From contig DASRIC010000060.1 in assembly GCA_035650215.1 (NCBI GenBank), forward strand, positions 1 through 26,105: a stretch of 26,105 nt of DNA. Reading direction: 5' to 3'. Positions within the stretch are counted from its first letter, which is position 1, and each line of letters begins with the position of its first letter. The translations under genes and the position numbers were made by a program. This DNA comes from JACVRW01 sp035650215. GTDB taxonomy: Bacteria > Actinomycetota > Thermoleophilia > Solirubrobacterales > Thermoleophilaceae. A model generated the notes under the pieces. The model was not told the origin of the DNA and searched no databases. It saw only the letters and a program-made list of their open reading frames with translations. Positions 13,209 through 20,135 of the stretch are shown here, in pieces.

Positions 13209-14708
13209 GTGACGACGACGCAGACGGCAGACCGGTCCACACCGGCGGTCCTCGAGGGCCGCAGGCGCTGGCTCGCGCTCTACGTGCTCTGTCTCGGAGA
13301 CGTGCTGATCGTGCTCGACTCGACGATCGTGAACGTGGCTCTGCCGTCGATCCAGGCGGACCTGGGCTTCTCCGAGGCGTCCCTCGCCTGGGTCGTGAAC
13401 GCGTACCTGCTCACCTTCGGCGGCTTCCTGCTCTTGGGCGGCCGGCTGAGCGACCTCTATGGGCGCCGGCGGCTGTTCCTGATCGGGCTCGCGATCTTCA
13501 CGTTCATGTCGGCCGCCTGCGGGCTGGCGGGGTCGCAGGAGTTCCTGGTCGCGGCTCGGGCGTTGCAGGGCTTCGGCGGAGCGATCGTCTCGGTGGTCGC
13601 GCTGTCGCTCGTGATGACCATCTTCACCGAGCCGGCCGAGCGGGCCAAGGCGATGGGGATCTTCGGCTTCGTGCTCTCCGGGGGAGCCACGGCCGGGGTG
13701 CTGCTCGGAGGCGTGCTCACCGACCTCTTCGACTGGAACTGGATCTTCCTGGTGAACATCCCGATCGGGATCACGGTGTTCGCCCTCAGCTTGTCGCTGC
13801 TGCCCGACGACAAGGGCGACGCCGCGGGGCGCCGGCTCGACGTGACGGGCGCCGTCACGGTCACCGCCGCGGTGATGCTCGGCACATATGCGGTCGTGAA
13901 CGGCAACGAGAACGGCTGGACCTCGGGAGAGACGCTCGGCCTGCTCGGCGCCTCCGCCGCGCTGCTCGTGACCTTCCTCGTGGTCGAGTCCCGGGTGCGC
14001 GAGCCGTTGATGCCGCTGGGGCTTTTCCGCCTGCGGAACATCTCCGTCGCGAACGGCGTGGGCGTGCTCATGGCTGGATCGATGTTCGGCTGGTTCTTCC
14101 TCTCGGCGCTCTATCTCCAGCTGGTGCTGGGCTACAGCCCGCTCGAGGTCGGGCTCGCCTTCCTGCCCACCACGCTGATCATGGGCGCGGGCTCGATCAC
14201 CCTGTCCGACCGCCTCGTGATGCGCTTCGGCGTCAAGCCGCCGATCGTCTTCGGCCTCAGCTGCTTTGCGATCGGCCTGCTGCTGTTCGCGCGCGCCCCG
14301 GTCGACGGCAGCTTCGCCGTCGATGTGCTTCCGGGCATGATCGTGATGGGCATCGGCGGCGGCATCACCTTCAATCCGCTGCTGCTCGCCGCGATGGGCG
14401 ACGCCGGGCCAAGCGAGGCGGGACTCGCCTCGGGCATTGTGAACACCGCATTCATGATGGGCGGAGCGCTCGGCCTGGCGGTGCTCGTGAGCGTCTCGGA
14501 TTCGCGAAGCAGCAGCTTGCGCGACGGAGGTGACGCGGTGGCGGACGCCCTCACGGGCGGCTACCACGCGGCCTTCATGGTGGCCGCCGCGTTCGCCATC
14601 ATCGGAGCGCTCGCGGCCCTCTACCTGCGTCCGGTCTCGCCGCCGGGTCAGGAGCCGCCGGACGCGGAGGCGGGGGAGAGGGCGAAGGCCGACGCGGCGC
14701 TCGCATGA
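13209..14708 (+). CDS. MFS multidrug exporter, DHA2 (14-TM, EmrB/QacA) family, 499 aa
   Basis: Proton-coupled efflux pump of the inner membrane. I choose the GTG at 13209 because AGGTGAGG lies just upstream; an upstream ATG at 13158 would add 17 non-family residues and overlap the promoter. The family marks are present: DSTIVNVALPSIQADL in TM1, SWVVNAYLL-type AWVVNAYLLTFGGFLLLGG in TM2, motif A GGRLSDLYGRRRLF, and motif C-like GATAGVLLGGVLTDLFDWNW followed by IFLVNIPIG. About 14 hydrophobic segments are visible, and the length is normal. A charged tail (PPGQEPPDAEAGERAKADAA) ends the protein. The substrate is unknown. The promoter at 13142-13172 suggests induction by a MerR-family sensor encoded elsewhere. 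Confidence 0.93.
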   Translation: MTTTQTADRSTPAVLEGRRRWLALYVLCLGDVLIVLDSTIVNVALPSIQADLGFSEASLAWVVNAYLLTFGGFLLLGGRLSDLYGRRRLFLIGLAIFTFMSAACGLAGSQEFLVAARALQGFGGAIVSVVALSLVMTIFTEPAERAKAMGIFGFVLSGGATAGVLLGGVLTDLFDWNWIFLVNIPIGITVFALSLSLLPDDKGDAAGRRLDVTGAVTVTAAVMLGTYAVVNGNENGWTSGETLGLLGASAALLVTFLVVESRVREPLMPLGLFRLRNISVANGVGVLMAGSMFGWFFLSALYLQLVLGYSPLEVGLAFLPTTLIMGAGSITLSDRLVMRFGVKPPIVFGLSCFAIGLLLFARAPVDGSFAVDVLPGMIVMGIGGGITFNPLLLAAMGDAGPSEAGLASGIVNTAFMMGGALGLAVLVSVSDSRSSSLRDGGDAVADALTGGYHAAFMVAAAFAIIGALAALYLRPVSPPGQEPPDAEAGERAKADAALA

Positions 14709-14750
14709 CGCGCGTGCTGGGGCACGGACCGTCCAGCCAAGGAGAGTCCG

Positions 14751-14987
14751 ATGATGTGGCGTGCCCTCCGGCGTGCTGGTGCTGCTGTGGGTCATGGTTG
14801 CCAGCGCCGCCGCGGACCGCGTCAAAGCAACAGCAATGCGTGCTCCTTGCAGGTCGTCTTCGACCATCCCGGAGTAGGCACCAAGACCTTGCCGTGCGCT
14901 GCCAGGTCGGAGTTGCCGGACGAGGAGGGCAACACCGTTGTCATCGAGATCACGGACGCGCTGGTCCACCTGACGCCGGTGCGCTAG
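14751..14987 (+). CDS. Small protein of unknown function, possibly frameshifted, 78 aa
   Basis: An AAGGAGAG ribosome site lies just before ATGATG at 14751, so translation is likely. The C-terminal part (CSLQVVFDHPGVGTKTLPCA, then EEGNTVVIEITDALVHLTPV) looks like a real beta-rich domain with two cysteines. The N-terminal 28 residues are arginine-rich and unlike a protein start, whereas another frame from GTG at 14760 reads a good signal peptide (PSGVLVLLWVMVASAAADRV). This suggests a frameshift near 14820-14845 in a small exported protein, whether real or a sequencing error. Its stop codon shares the bases CTAG with that of the convergent LysR gene. Confidence 0.5.
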   Translation: MMWRALRRAGAAVGHGCQRRRGPRQSNSNACSLQVVFDHPGVGTKTLPCAARSELPDEEGNTVVIEITDALVHLTPVR

Positions 14988-15964
14988 GACGGGCTCGACG
15001 CCCGCTCGCGGCCGGCGCCGCCGGACGCGCTCGGCTCGTGAATCTGAGCGCGTAGGGCCCGCGTGACCGTGCGGGCGGTCGAGACGAACGCCTGGATCGC
15101 CGCTGAGCCCGCCTGCTCGGGGCGCCAGCCGACGGCCACTCGCCGCGGCGGCACCCAGGCGTCGAGCGGCAGCGTGGCGATGCGGGCGTCGGTGTGGTCT
15201 ATCGAGAGGTGGGTGAGCATCGCCACGCCGCGTCCGCCGGCCACCATCGCCTGGATGATCGCGTTGTCGTCCGCGTAGGCCACCCGGTCGAGGTCGATGC
15301 CGAGGCCGCGCAGGTACGACACCACGCGCTCCTCGGTGCGGCAGCCGCGGTAGCCGATCAGCGGTAGCGACTCCAGCCGCTCGAGTGGCACCGCACTCGC
15401 CTCGCGCAGCGGCGAGTCGGACGGCACGAGCAGCAGGTAGGGGTCGTCGAGGAGCTCCTCGGTCGCAAGCGATCCGCGAGTAGCCGGCAGGACGCAGAAG
15501 GTCAGGTCGAGCTCGCCGCGTGCCACGCGATCAATCAGGTCGAGGTCGCAGCCGCCCTCGTGGATCTCGAGCTGCAGGTCGGGATGCGACTCCGCCAGCC
15601 TGGCGGCCACCCCCGGCAGCACCCGGATGCCCACGCTCTGGAGCGTGCCCACCCGCAGCGTGCCGGCGTCCCCGCGGCTGAGCGCGTCGAGCTCGGTCCG
15701 CGCGATCCGTACGCGAGCGAGGATCGCCAGCGCGTGGTCGAGCAGCACCGATCCCTCGGGCGTGAGGCCGAACGGCCGCCGACCGACCGGCCGGTCGATG
15801 AGCGCCTGCCCGACCAGGCGCTCGAGGGCCGCGATCTGCTGGCTCACGGCCGACTGCGTGTAGCCGAGCTCATCGGCGGCGTCGCCAAACGACCCCGTGC
15901 GGGCAATCGCCTCGAGCGCCGCCAGGTACCGCAGCTCGAGGCGAAGCCAACCATTTGAGGGCAT
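14984..15964 (-). CDS. LysR-family transcriptional regulator, 326 aa
   Basis: The N-terminal winged HTH is canonical: LELRYLAALEAIARTGSFGD, AADELGYTQSAVSQQIAALE and a wing RRPFGLTPEG at about residues 9-72. A linker helix and a LysR substrate-binding domain follow (GTLRVGTLQSVGIRVLPGVA, LQLEIHEGG, ELDLTFCVLP, YLLLVPSDSPL, GRGVAMLTHLS). The length is slightly over the family's usual 300 because of an alanine/arginine-rich C-terminal tail. It is divergent from the binding lipoprotein gene at 16106, 141 bp away, and such arrangements usually mean the LysR protein controls the divergent gene. An effector is not evident; an amino acid taken up by that system is a plausible guess. Confidence 0.93.
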   Translation of the reverse strand: MPSNGWLRLELRYLAALEAIARTGSFGDAADELGYTQSAVSQQIAALERLVGQALIDRPVGRRPFGLTPEGSVLLDHALAILARVRIARTELDALSRGDAGTLRVGTLQSVGIRVLPGVAARLAESHPDLQLEIHEGGCDLDLIDRVARGELDLTFCVLPATRGSLATEELLDDPYLLLVPSDSPLREASAVPLERLESLPLIGYRGCRTEERVVSYLRGLGIDLDRVAYADDNAIIQAMVAGGRGVAMLTHLSIDHTDARIATLPLDAWVPPRRVAVGWRPEQAGSAAIQAFVSTARTVTRALRAQIHEPSASGGAGRERASSPS

Positions 15965-16105
15965 CCCGGCAACCTATCCCCAGCGAACATGGAGGCGAGC
16001 TTGAGTCGGTTAAGCGCCCGTTGCGATCGGTGCGAGCAGGAATCCGACTTGCTTGAGGGGCCTGTCCGCTCAACCCTCTCGCTGCGAATCGAGATGGGAG
16101 AGCGA

Positions 16106-17371
16106 ATGAAGCGTCGCACCATGCTGGCCGGGCTGACTGCGGCCCTGATCCTGATCACGGGCCTGGCGGCCTGCGGAGACGACGACGACGAGAACGGGAA
16201 CAACTCGGGCGAGAGCGGCGCCAGCACGGTCAACGTGTACTCGTCGCTGCCGCTCCAAGGGGCGCAGCGGCTCCAGACCCTGGCGCTCGTGAACGGGATC
16301 AAGTTTGCGCTCGAGCAGGACGGCGGCAAGGCCGGGCAGACGACCGTGAAGTACACGTCGCTCGACGATTCGACCGCGCAGGCGGGTACCTGGACGCCGG
16401 AGGCCACCTCGGCCAACGCGCGCAAGGTGGCGCAGGACGACAACGCGATCGCCTACATCGGCGAGTTCAACTCGGGCGCAAGCGCGATCTCGATCCCGAT
16501 CCTGAACGAAGTGCCGATCGCCCAGGTCAGCCCGGCGAACACCGCCGTCGGCCTGACCTCGGACGAGCCCGGCGCCGACGAGGGCGAGCCCGACAAGTAC
16601 TACCCGTCCGGCGCCCGCCACTACCTGCGGATCGTGCCCAAGGACACCATCCAGGGCGCGGCGCTTGCCACCGTGATGGCGGAGGACGGCTGCACGAACG
16701 CGGCGATCCTGAACGACAAGGAGGTCTACGGCGCCGGCCTCGCCAAGAACATCGAGGCGTCCCTCAAGGACCAGAAGGTCGACGTCGCGACCAACGAGGG
16801 CATCGACCCGAGGGCGCCGAACTTCCGCTCCCAGGCGGCCGGCTTGAAGAGCAGCAACGTGGACTGCTTCGTGTTCGCCGGCGTCACGCCGAACGGCGCC
16901 GTGCAGCTCTTCAAGGACGTCTCGGCGGCGATCCCGGACGCCAAGCTCTACGGCCCCGACGGCGTCTCGAACCCAGAGTTCTTCGTCCCGGACGAGGGCG
17001 GCATCCCGGCCGCCGTTGCCGACAAGGTCAAGGTCACGGTGGCCACGCTGTCGCCGGACCAGTATCCGCCCGACGGGCAGCGCTTCTTCGACGAGTACAA
17101 GAAGAAGTACGACGTCTCGAGCGTCGATCCATACGCCATCTACGGCTATGAGGCGATGTCGCTGGTGCTCGACACCTGCAAGCGGCTCGGCCCGGATTGC
17201 TCCGACCGGCACGCGCTGATCGACGCGCTGTTCGAGACGAAGGGCCGTGAGTCCGTGCTCGGCACCTATGACATCGACGAGAACGGCGACACGACCATCA
17301 CCGATTACGGGGTCTATTCGGTCAAGGACGGCGAGCTGGTCTTCGACCAGACCGTCAAGGCGGCCGACTAG
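16106..17371 (+). CDS. ABC transporter substrate-binding lipoprotein, branched-chain amino acid type, 421 aa
   Basis: The start at 16106 has GGGAGAG at good spacing. A lipoprotein signal (MKRRTMLAGLTAALILITGL-AAC) gives C23 as the lipidated residue, followed by an acidic, flexible stretch (GDDDDENGNNSGES). The mature part is a type I periplasmic-binding fold of the Peripla_BP_6 (LivJ) class: VNVYSSLPLQG, NAIAYIGEFNSGASAISIPI, EVPIAQVSPANTAVGL, GCTNAAILNDKEVYGAGLAK, DCFVFAGVTPNGAVQLFKD, YAIYGYEAMSLVLDTC. The ligand could be an amino acid, amide or aromatic acid. No permease or ATPase genes are adjacent, so it is an orphan receptor. The divergent LysR gene is its likely regulator. It ends sharing CTAG with the convergent VOC gene. 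Confidence 0.92.
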   Translation: MKRRTMLAGLTAALILITGLAACGDDDDENGNNSGESGASTVNVYSSLPLQGAQRLQTLALVNGIKFALEQDGGKAGQTTVKYTSLDDSTAQAGTWTPEATSANARKVAQDDNAIAYIGEFNSGASAISIPILNEVPIAQVSPANTAVGLTSDEPGADEGEPDKYYPSGARHYLRIVPKDTIQGAALATVMAEDGCTNAAILNDKEVYGAGLAKNIEASLKDQKVDVATNEGIDPRAPNFRSQAAGLKSSNVDCFVFAGVTPNGAVQLFKDVSAAIPDAKLYGPDGVSNPEFFVPDEGGIPAAVADKVKVTVATLSPDQYPPDGQRFFDEYKKKYDVSSVDPYAIYGYEAMSLVLDTCKRLGPDCSDRHALIDALFETKGRESVLGTYDIDENGDTTITDYGVYSVKDGELVFDQTVKAAD

Positions 17372-17850
17372 GCGGGCGCGCCTTCGGCGGCGCTCCGGAG
17401 CGCGGCGATATCGATCTTGCTCATGCCGAGCATGGCCTGCATCGCCCGCTCCGCCCGCTTCGGGTCGGGATCGGAGAACATCTCGTCCATGCCGGTCGGC
17501 ACGACCTGCCAGGAGAGGCCGTAGCGGTCCTTGAGCCAGCCGCAGGGACCCTCGGCGCCGCCCTGGGACAAACGCTCCCAGTAGTAGTCGATCTCGGCCT
17601 GGTCCTCGCAGTCGATCTGGAGCGAGATCGCCTCGTCGAACGTGAACTCCGGGCCGCCGTTGATGCCCACGAAGCGCTGACCGTCGAGTTCGAACTCCAC
17701 GGTCATCACCATGCCCGCCTCGCGCGGAGCGCCCTCGGGGTAGTGGCTCCTGCTGACCACGCGCGAGTTCTTGAAGACGGACGTGTAGAAATCGGCGGCC
17801 TCCTCGGCCTCGGTGTCGAACCACAGGTTGGTCACGATGCGCTGTTGCAT
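17368..17850 (-). CDS. VOC-superfamily PhnB-like protein, 160 aa
   Basis: Member of the glyoxalase/VOC superfamily, 3-demethylubiquinone-9 3-methyltransferase-like (PhnB) type: RIVTNLWFDTEAEEAADFYT, VFKNSRVVSRSHYPEG, TVEFELDGQRFVGINGGPEF, EAISLQIDCEDQAEIDYYWE, CGWLKDRYGLSWQVVP and a C-terminal AMLGMSKIDIAALRSA. These proteins form paired beta-alpha-beta-beta-beta modules. Despite the inherited family name there is no methyltransferase evidence, and most have no known activity. The ATG at 17850 follows GAGAGGA. The length is typical. The stop overlaps that of the convergent binding-protein gene. Confidence 0.9.
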   Translation of the reverse strand: MQQRIVTNLWFDTEAEEAADFYTSVFKNSRVVSRSHYPEGAPREAGMVMTVEFELDGQRFVGINGGPEFTFDEAISLQIDCEDQAEIDYYWERLSQGGAEGPCGWLKDRYGLSWQVVPTGMDEMFSDPDPKRAERAMQAMLGMSKIDIAALRSAAEGAPA

Positions 17851-17981
17851 GGGTGCGTCCTCTCGTCGTGGGGCGATGAGCCCGGGAAGGTCACTGCAAT
17901 GTAGACCGCGGCCGGGGCCGGGATTCATCGCCGGTCGCTCGGGTACACGCGTAGCTCCGACGTCGAGCGAAGGAGGCCGCC

Positions 17982-18167
17982 GTGCAGGTACTCGCCGGCC
18001 AGTACGCCGAGGTTCCCCAGCCGCCCACCCCCGGCCAGCCAGGCGGGCCGCCCGGCCCCACGGTGCCGGACCCCGAGCCGCCGGACACGCCGGTGCCCGA
18101 TCCGCGCGGCCCGGAGATACCGGACGCCCCGCCACATCCGGAGCCGCAGATCCCGCCTCCGGGCTAG
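17982..18167 (+). CDS. Proline-rich microprotein, 61 aa
   Basis: A GTG at 17982 is preceded by a strong AAGGAGG ribosome site six bases upstream, which makes this a likely real gene despite its size. After MQVLAGQYAEV the chain is almost wholly low-complexity: 24 of 61 residues are proline, in P-x-P and D-P-E-P/D-P-R patterns, ending QIPPPG. It lacks cysteine and a signal peptide and must be extended and disordered, perhaps a ligand for a small binding domain. It lies alone between the VOC gene (opposite strand) and the aldo/keto reductase remnant. No family is named; chance coding in GC-rich DNA is the alternative. Confidence 0.55.
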   Translation: MQVLAGQYAEVPQPPTPGQPGGPPGPTVPDPEPPDTPVPDPRGPEIPDAPPHPEPQIPPPG

Positions 18168-18199
18168 ACACCCGGTCCGCTACTGACGGCTGCCACAGC

Positions 18200-18230
18200 T
18201 TGACTTCGAGTGCGCTTGAGGCCCTAGCGT
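18200..18230 (+). promoter_or_regulatory. MerR-type promoter (19-bp spacer with dyad) before the reductase remnant
   Basis: The -35 is TTGACT (18200-18205) and the -10 is TAGCGT (18225-18230), 19 bp apart. The spacer dyad is CTTCGAG-TGCG-CTTGAGG. It matches the element at 13142-13172 in the -35, the CGCTTGAGG block and the spacer length. The start codon at 18238 would lie near the transcription start, so any transcript is essentially leaderless. Confidence 0.6.
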
Positions 18231-18237
18231 GCCGAGC

Positions 18238-18435
18238 ATGGTTCATGCATCGGGCACGTTCGCCGTCGGCGGCGAGCTGGTCGTGCACCGGCTCGCCGCG
18301 GCCGGCATCGAGCTGTCCGAGGAGGACCTGGGCGAGCTCGGTTCCGCGAGCGCGGCTGCCGGTGGCGCACATGCGCAGCGCAGCCTGAAGCCGGGCGCGA
18401 CGCTAGTCTGCCCGCGATGCCGACTTCCCTCGTGA
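18238..18435 (+). pseudogene. Aldo/keto reductase reduced to its two ends
   Basis: The first 19 residues (MVHASGTFAVGGELVVHRL) match the N-terminal strand of actinobacterial aldo/keto reductases, in which the text continues GFGAMRL. The next residues (AAAGIELSEEDLGELGSASA) instead match the C-terminal end of the same family. Some 250 codons that should lie between are gone, in frame, with a junction near 18294. The catalytic Asp-Tyr-Lys-His residues are absent. The natural stop is also lost; the frame runs on through about 25 unrelated residues into the start of the epimerase gene. The upstream promoter looks intact. It could be annotated as a 65-aa hypothetical protein, but that would miss its origin. 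Confidence 0.7.
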
Positions 18436-19367
18436 CCGGCGGCGCCGGCTTCCTCGGCTCGCACCTCTCCGACTACCTGATCGCGCGCGGCCACCGCGTG
18501 CTCTGCGTCGACAACCTCGAGACCGGCTCGCTCGAGAACATCCGGCACCTGCGCGAGGGCGACGACTTCCGCTTCGAGATGCTCGACATCACGAGCCACT
18601 ACGAGATCGACGAGCCGGTCGACTTCGTCTACCACATGGCCTCGCCGGCGTCGCCGATCGACTACGCGCGGCTGCCGCTGCACACGCTCAAGGTGGGCGC
18701 CTACGGCACGCACAACACCCTCGGCCTGGCCAAGCGCCACCGCGCGCGCTTCCTGCTCGCGTCGACCTCCGAGGTCTACGGCGACCCGCTCGTGCACCCC
18801 CAGCCCGAGAGCTACTGGGGCAACGTCAACCCGATCGGACCGCGCGGCGTGTACGACGAGGCAAAGCGCTACGCCGAGGCGCTCACGATGGCCTACCTGC
18901 GCCAGCAGGGCGTGAACACCTGCATCGCGAGGATCTTCAACACCAGCGGCCCTCGAATGAGACCTCACGACGGTCGTGCGATCCCGACCTTCCTGCGCCA
19001 GGCGCTCCTCGGCAAGCCGCTCACGGTGTTCGGCGACGGCCAGCAGACGCGCAGCTTCTGCTACGTCGACGATCTGATCCGGGGCCTCGTGCTGCTGGCC
19101 GAGTCCGAGCTCCACGAGCCGGTGAACATCGGCAATCCGGCGGAGATGTCGCTGCTCGAGCTGGCGGAGATGATCCTGGAGCTGACCGGCTCCGCGTCCG
19201 AGATCATCTTCGAGGCGCTGCCCGTAGACGATCCGCAGGTGCGCCAGCCCGACATCACACACGCGCGCGAGCTGCTCGGCTGGGAGCCCGAGGTCGCGAT
19301 CCGCGACGGCCTTGCGAATACCATCGAGCACTACCGCACGGTGCTGAAGGAGCCTGGATCCAGATGA
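18417..19367 (+). CDS. UDP-glucuronate decarboxylase-like SDR (UDP-xylose synthase type), 316 aa
   Basis: Extended short-chain dehydrogenase. The NAD-binding motif is TGGAGFLGSH (residues 7-16). The UXS-type block YHMASPASPIDYARLPLHT follows, then STSEVYGDPLVHPQPESYWG (116-135) and the catalytic YDEAK with Y146 and K150. FNTSGPRMRPHDGRAIPTF and GDGQQTRSFCYVDDLIRGL complete the pattern. Such enzymes convert UDP-glucuronate to UDP-xylose in the cytoplasm using bound NAD, supplying surface polysaccharides; a UDP-glucose 4-epimerase-type role is less likely given the ASPASP motif. The length is right for a soluble bacterial form. It is coupled to the next gene by ATGA. The ribosome site is weak. 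Confidence 0.9.
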   Translation: MPTSLVTGGAGFLGSHLSDYLIARGHRVLCVDNLETGSLENIRHLREGDDFRFEMLDITSHYEIDEPVDFVYHMASPASPIDYARLPLHTLKVGAYGTHNTLGLAKRHRARFLLASTSEVYGDPLVHPQPESYWGNVNPIGPRGVYDEAKRYAEALTMAYLRQQGVNTCIARIFNTSGPRMRPHDGRAIPTFLRQALLGKPLTVFGDGQQTRSFCYVDDLIRGLVLLAESELHEPVNIGNPAEMSLLELAEMILELTGSASEIIFEALPVDDPQVRQPDITHARELLGWEPEVAIRDGLANTIEHYRTVLKEPGSR

Positions 19368-19636
19368 GCTCATCCGAAGCCAAGAACCTCGAGGTCATCT
19401 CGAACGCGATCGACCAGCACAACCGCAACTGCGAGTTCCCGGCGGTGGCGATCGAGATGAACCCGTTCGAGGTCGAGCGGCTCGGCTGGGACACGATCCG
19501 GGGCCTGCCGATCCGGCCGAACCCGGAGCTCGGGACCGGCGAGTTCGACGTGGTGTGCGCGCGGGACGACGACCAGCACGGCCTCGAGGAGGAAGAGGTC
19601 GTGGAGGCAGTCTCCGAGCAGACCGTCCGCGTCTGA
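19364..19636 (+). CDS. Small acidic protein of unknown function coupled to the SDR gene, 90 aa
   Basis: Its ATG overlaps the stop of the sugar-nucleotide gene as ATGA, so the two are made together. The core reads NCEFPAVAIEMNPFEVERLG, then WDTIRGLPIRPNPELGTGEF and DVVCARDD, and looks like a compact folded domain with two cysteines; the C-terminal tail is strongly acidic (EEEEVVEAVSE). No signal peptide or membrane segment is seen. I do not recognise a family. Tight coupling suggests a partner or local regulator of the sugar-nucleotide enzyme, but nothing in the sequence proves this. Confidence 0.7.
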   Translation: MSSSEAKNLEVISNAIDQHNRNCEFPAVAIEMNPFEVERLGWDTIRGLPIRPNPELGTGEFDVVCARDDDQHGLEEEEVVEAVSEQTVRV

Positions 19637-19676
19637 GTCCGTCCGGCAGCCTCTCGGCGCCAGGCGGTCAAGAGAA

Positions 19677-19693
19677 ATCGGGTTTCGCCCGAT
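19677..19693 (+). promoter_or_regulatory. Perfect small hairpin before the RTX-like gene
   Basis: ATCGGG-TTTCG-CCCGAT is a perfect 6-bp stem over 5 bases, ending nine bases before the GTG at 19703. It could end the sugar-nucleotide operon, or lie in the leader of the next gene where a ribosome site would be expected. Confidence 0.45.
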
Positions 19694-19702
19694 AGAGACT
19701 GG

Positions 19703-20119
19703 GTGCGCCCCCTCCGCCTGACGCTCGTCGTCTGCGCGCTCGCCGTGCTGCTCGGTGCGCTCGCCCCTGCGGGCGGAGCGAAGCCCAGCGACGGCTGGCA
19801 CAAGATACGTGGGTCCCGCCACGCCGATGCCCTGAGCGGCAGCCGCGGACGCGACCTGATCCGAGGACTGCGCGGGCACGACCGCATCAACGGCCGGCGC
19901 GGGCGCGACCGCCTCTTCGGCGGCCGCGGTCAGGATCGGATCTACTCGCGCGACGCCCGTCGAGACCTGGTGGTGGGCGGTCGCGGGGCGGACATCTGCA
20001 CGGTGGACGGGCTCGACCGCGTCCGCTCCTGCGAGCTCGTGTACCGGCCCGGGGGGTCGGGGCGCGGAGGCCCCAGGGTTCTCGACGACGACGGGACCGG
20101 TGCGGACACCCAGTCTTAG
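19703..20119 (+). CDS. Exported protein with RTX-like glycine/aspartate repeats, 138 aa
   Basis: Starting at GTG 19703, the protein has a signal peptide (LRLTLVVCALAVLLGALAPA, cleavage near GGA-KP). The mature region has about five degenerate nonapeptide repeats of the hemolysin-type calcium-binding (RTX) kind: SGSRGRDLIRG, LRGHDRINGR, RGRDRLFGG, RGQDRIYSR, and VVGGRGADICTV. These usually bind calcium in a parallel beta roll. Here many of the glycine positions carry arginine, giving a very basic protein. Relatives in Solirubrobacter-type genomes also end with a cysteine pair like ICTVDGLDRVRSCELV. Secretion by the general pathway, not type I, is implied by the signal peptide. Its role is unknown. 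Confidence 0.75.
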   Translation: MRPLRLTLVVCALAVLLGALAPAGGAKPSDGWHKIRGSRHADALSGSRGRDLIRGLRGHDRINGRRGRDRLFGGRGQDRIYSRDARRDLVVGGRGADICTVDGLDRVRSCELVYRPGGSGRGGPRVLDDDGTGADTQS

Positions 20120-20135
20120 CGCGCTCCGCCCGGTT

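Noticed and set aside
13011..14969. Open frame of 652 codons on the minus strand opposite the MFS exporter
   Set aside because: The reading is His/Glu/Arg/Gln-rich and featureless; the plus strand codes a clear 14-TM transporter.
15999..16057. Third copy of the MerR-type promoter upstream of the binding-protein gene (GCTTGAG twice)
   Set aside because: The -35 hexamer and 19-bp spacing are absent; only the short block is shared.
16070..17824. Open frame of 584 codons on the minus strand across the binding-protein and VOC genes
   Set aside because: It spans two well-supported genes on other frames and lacks any recognisable motif.
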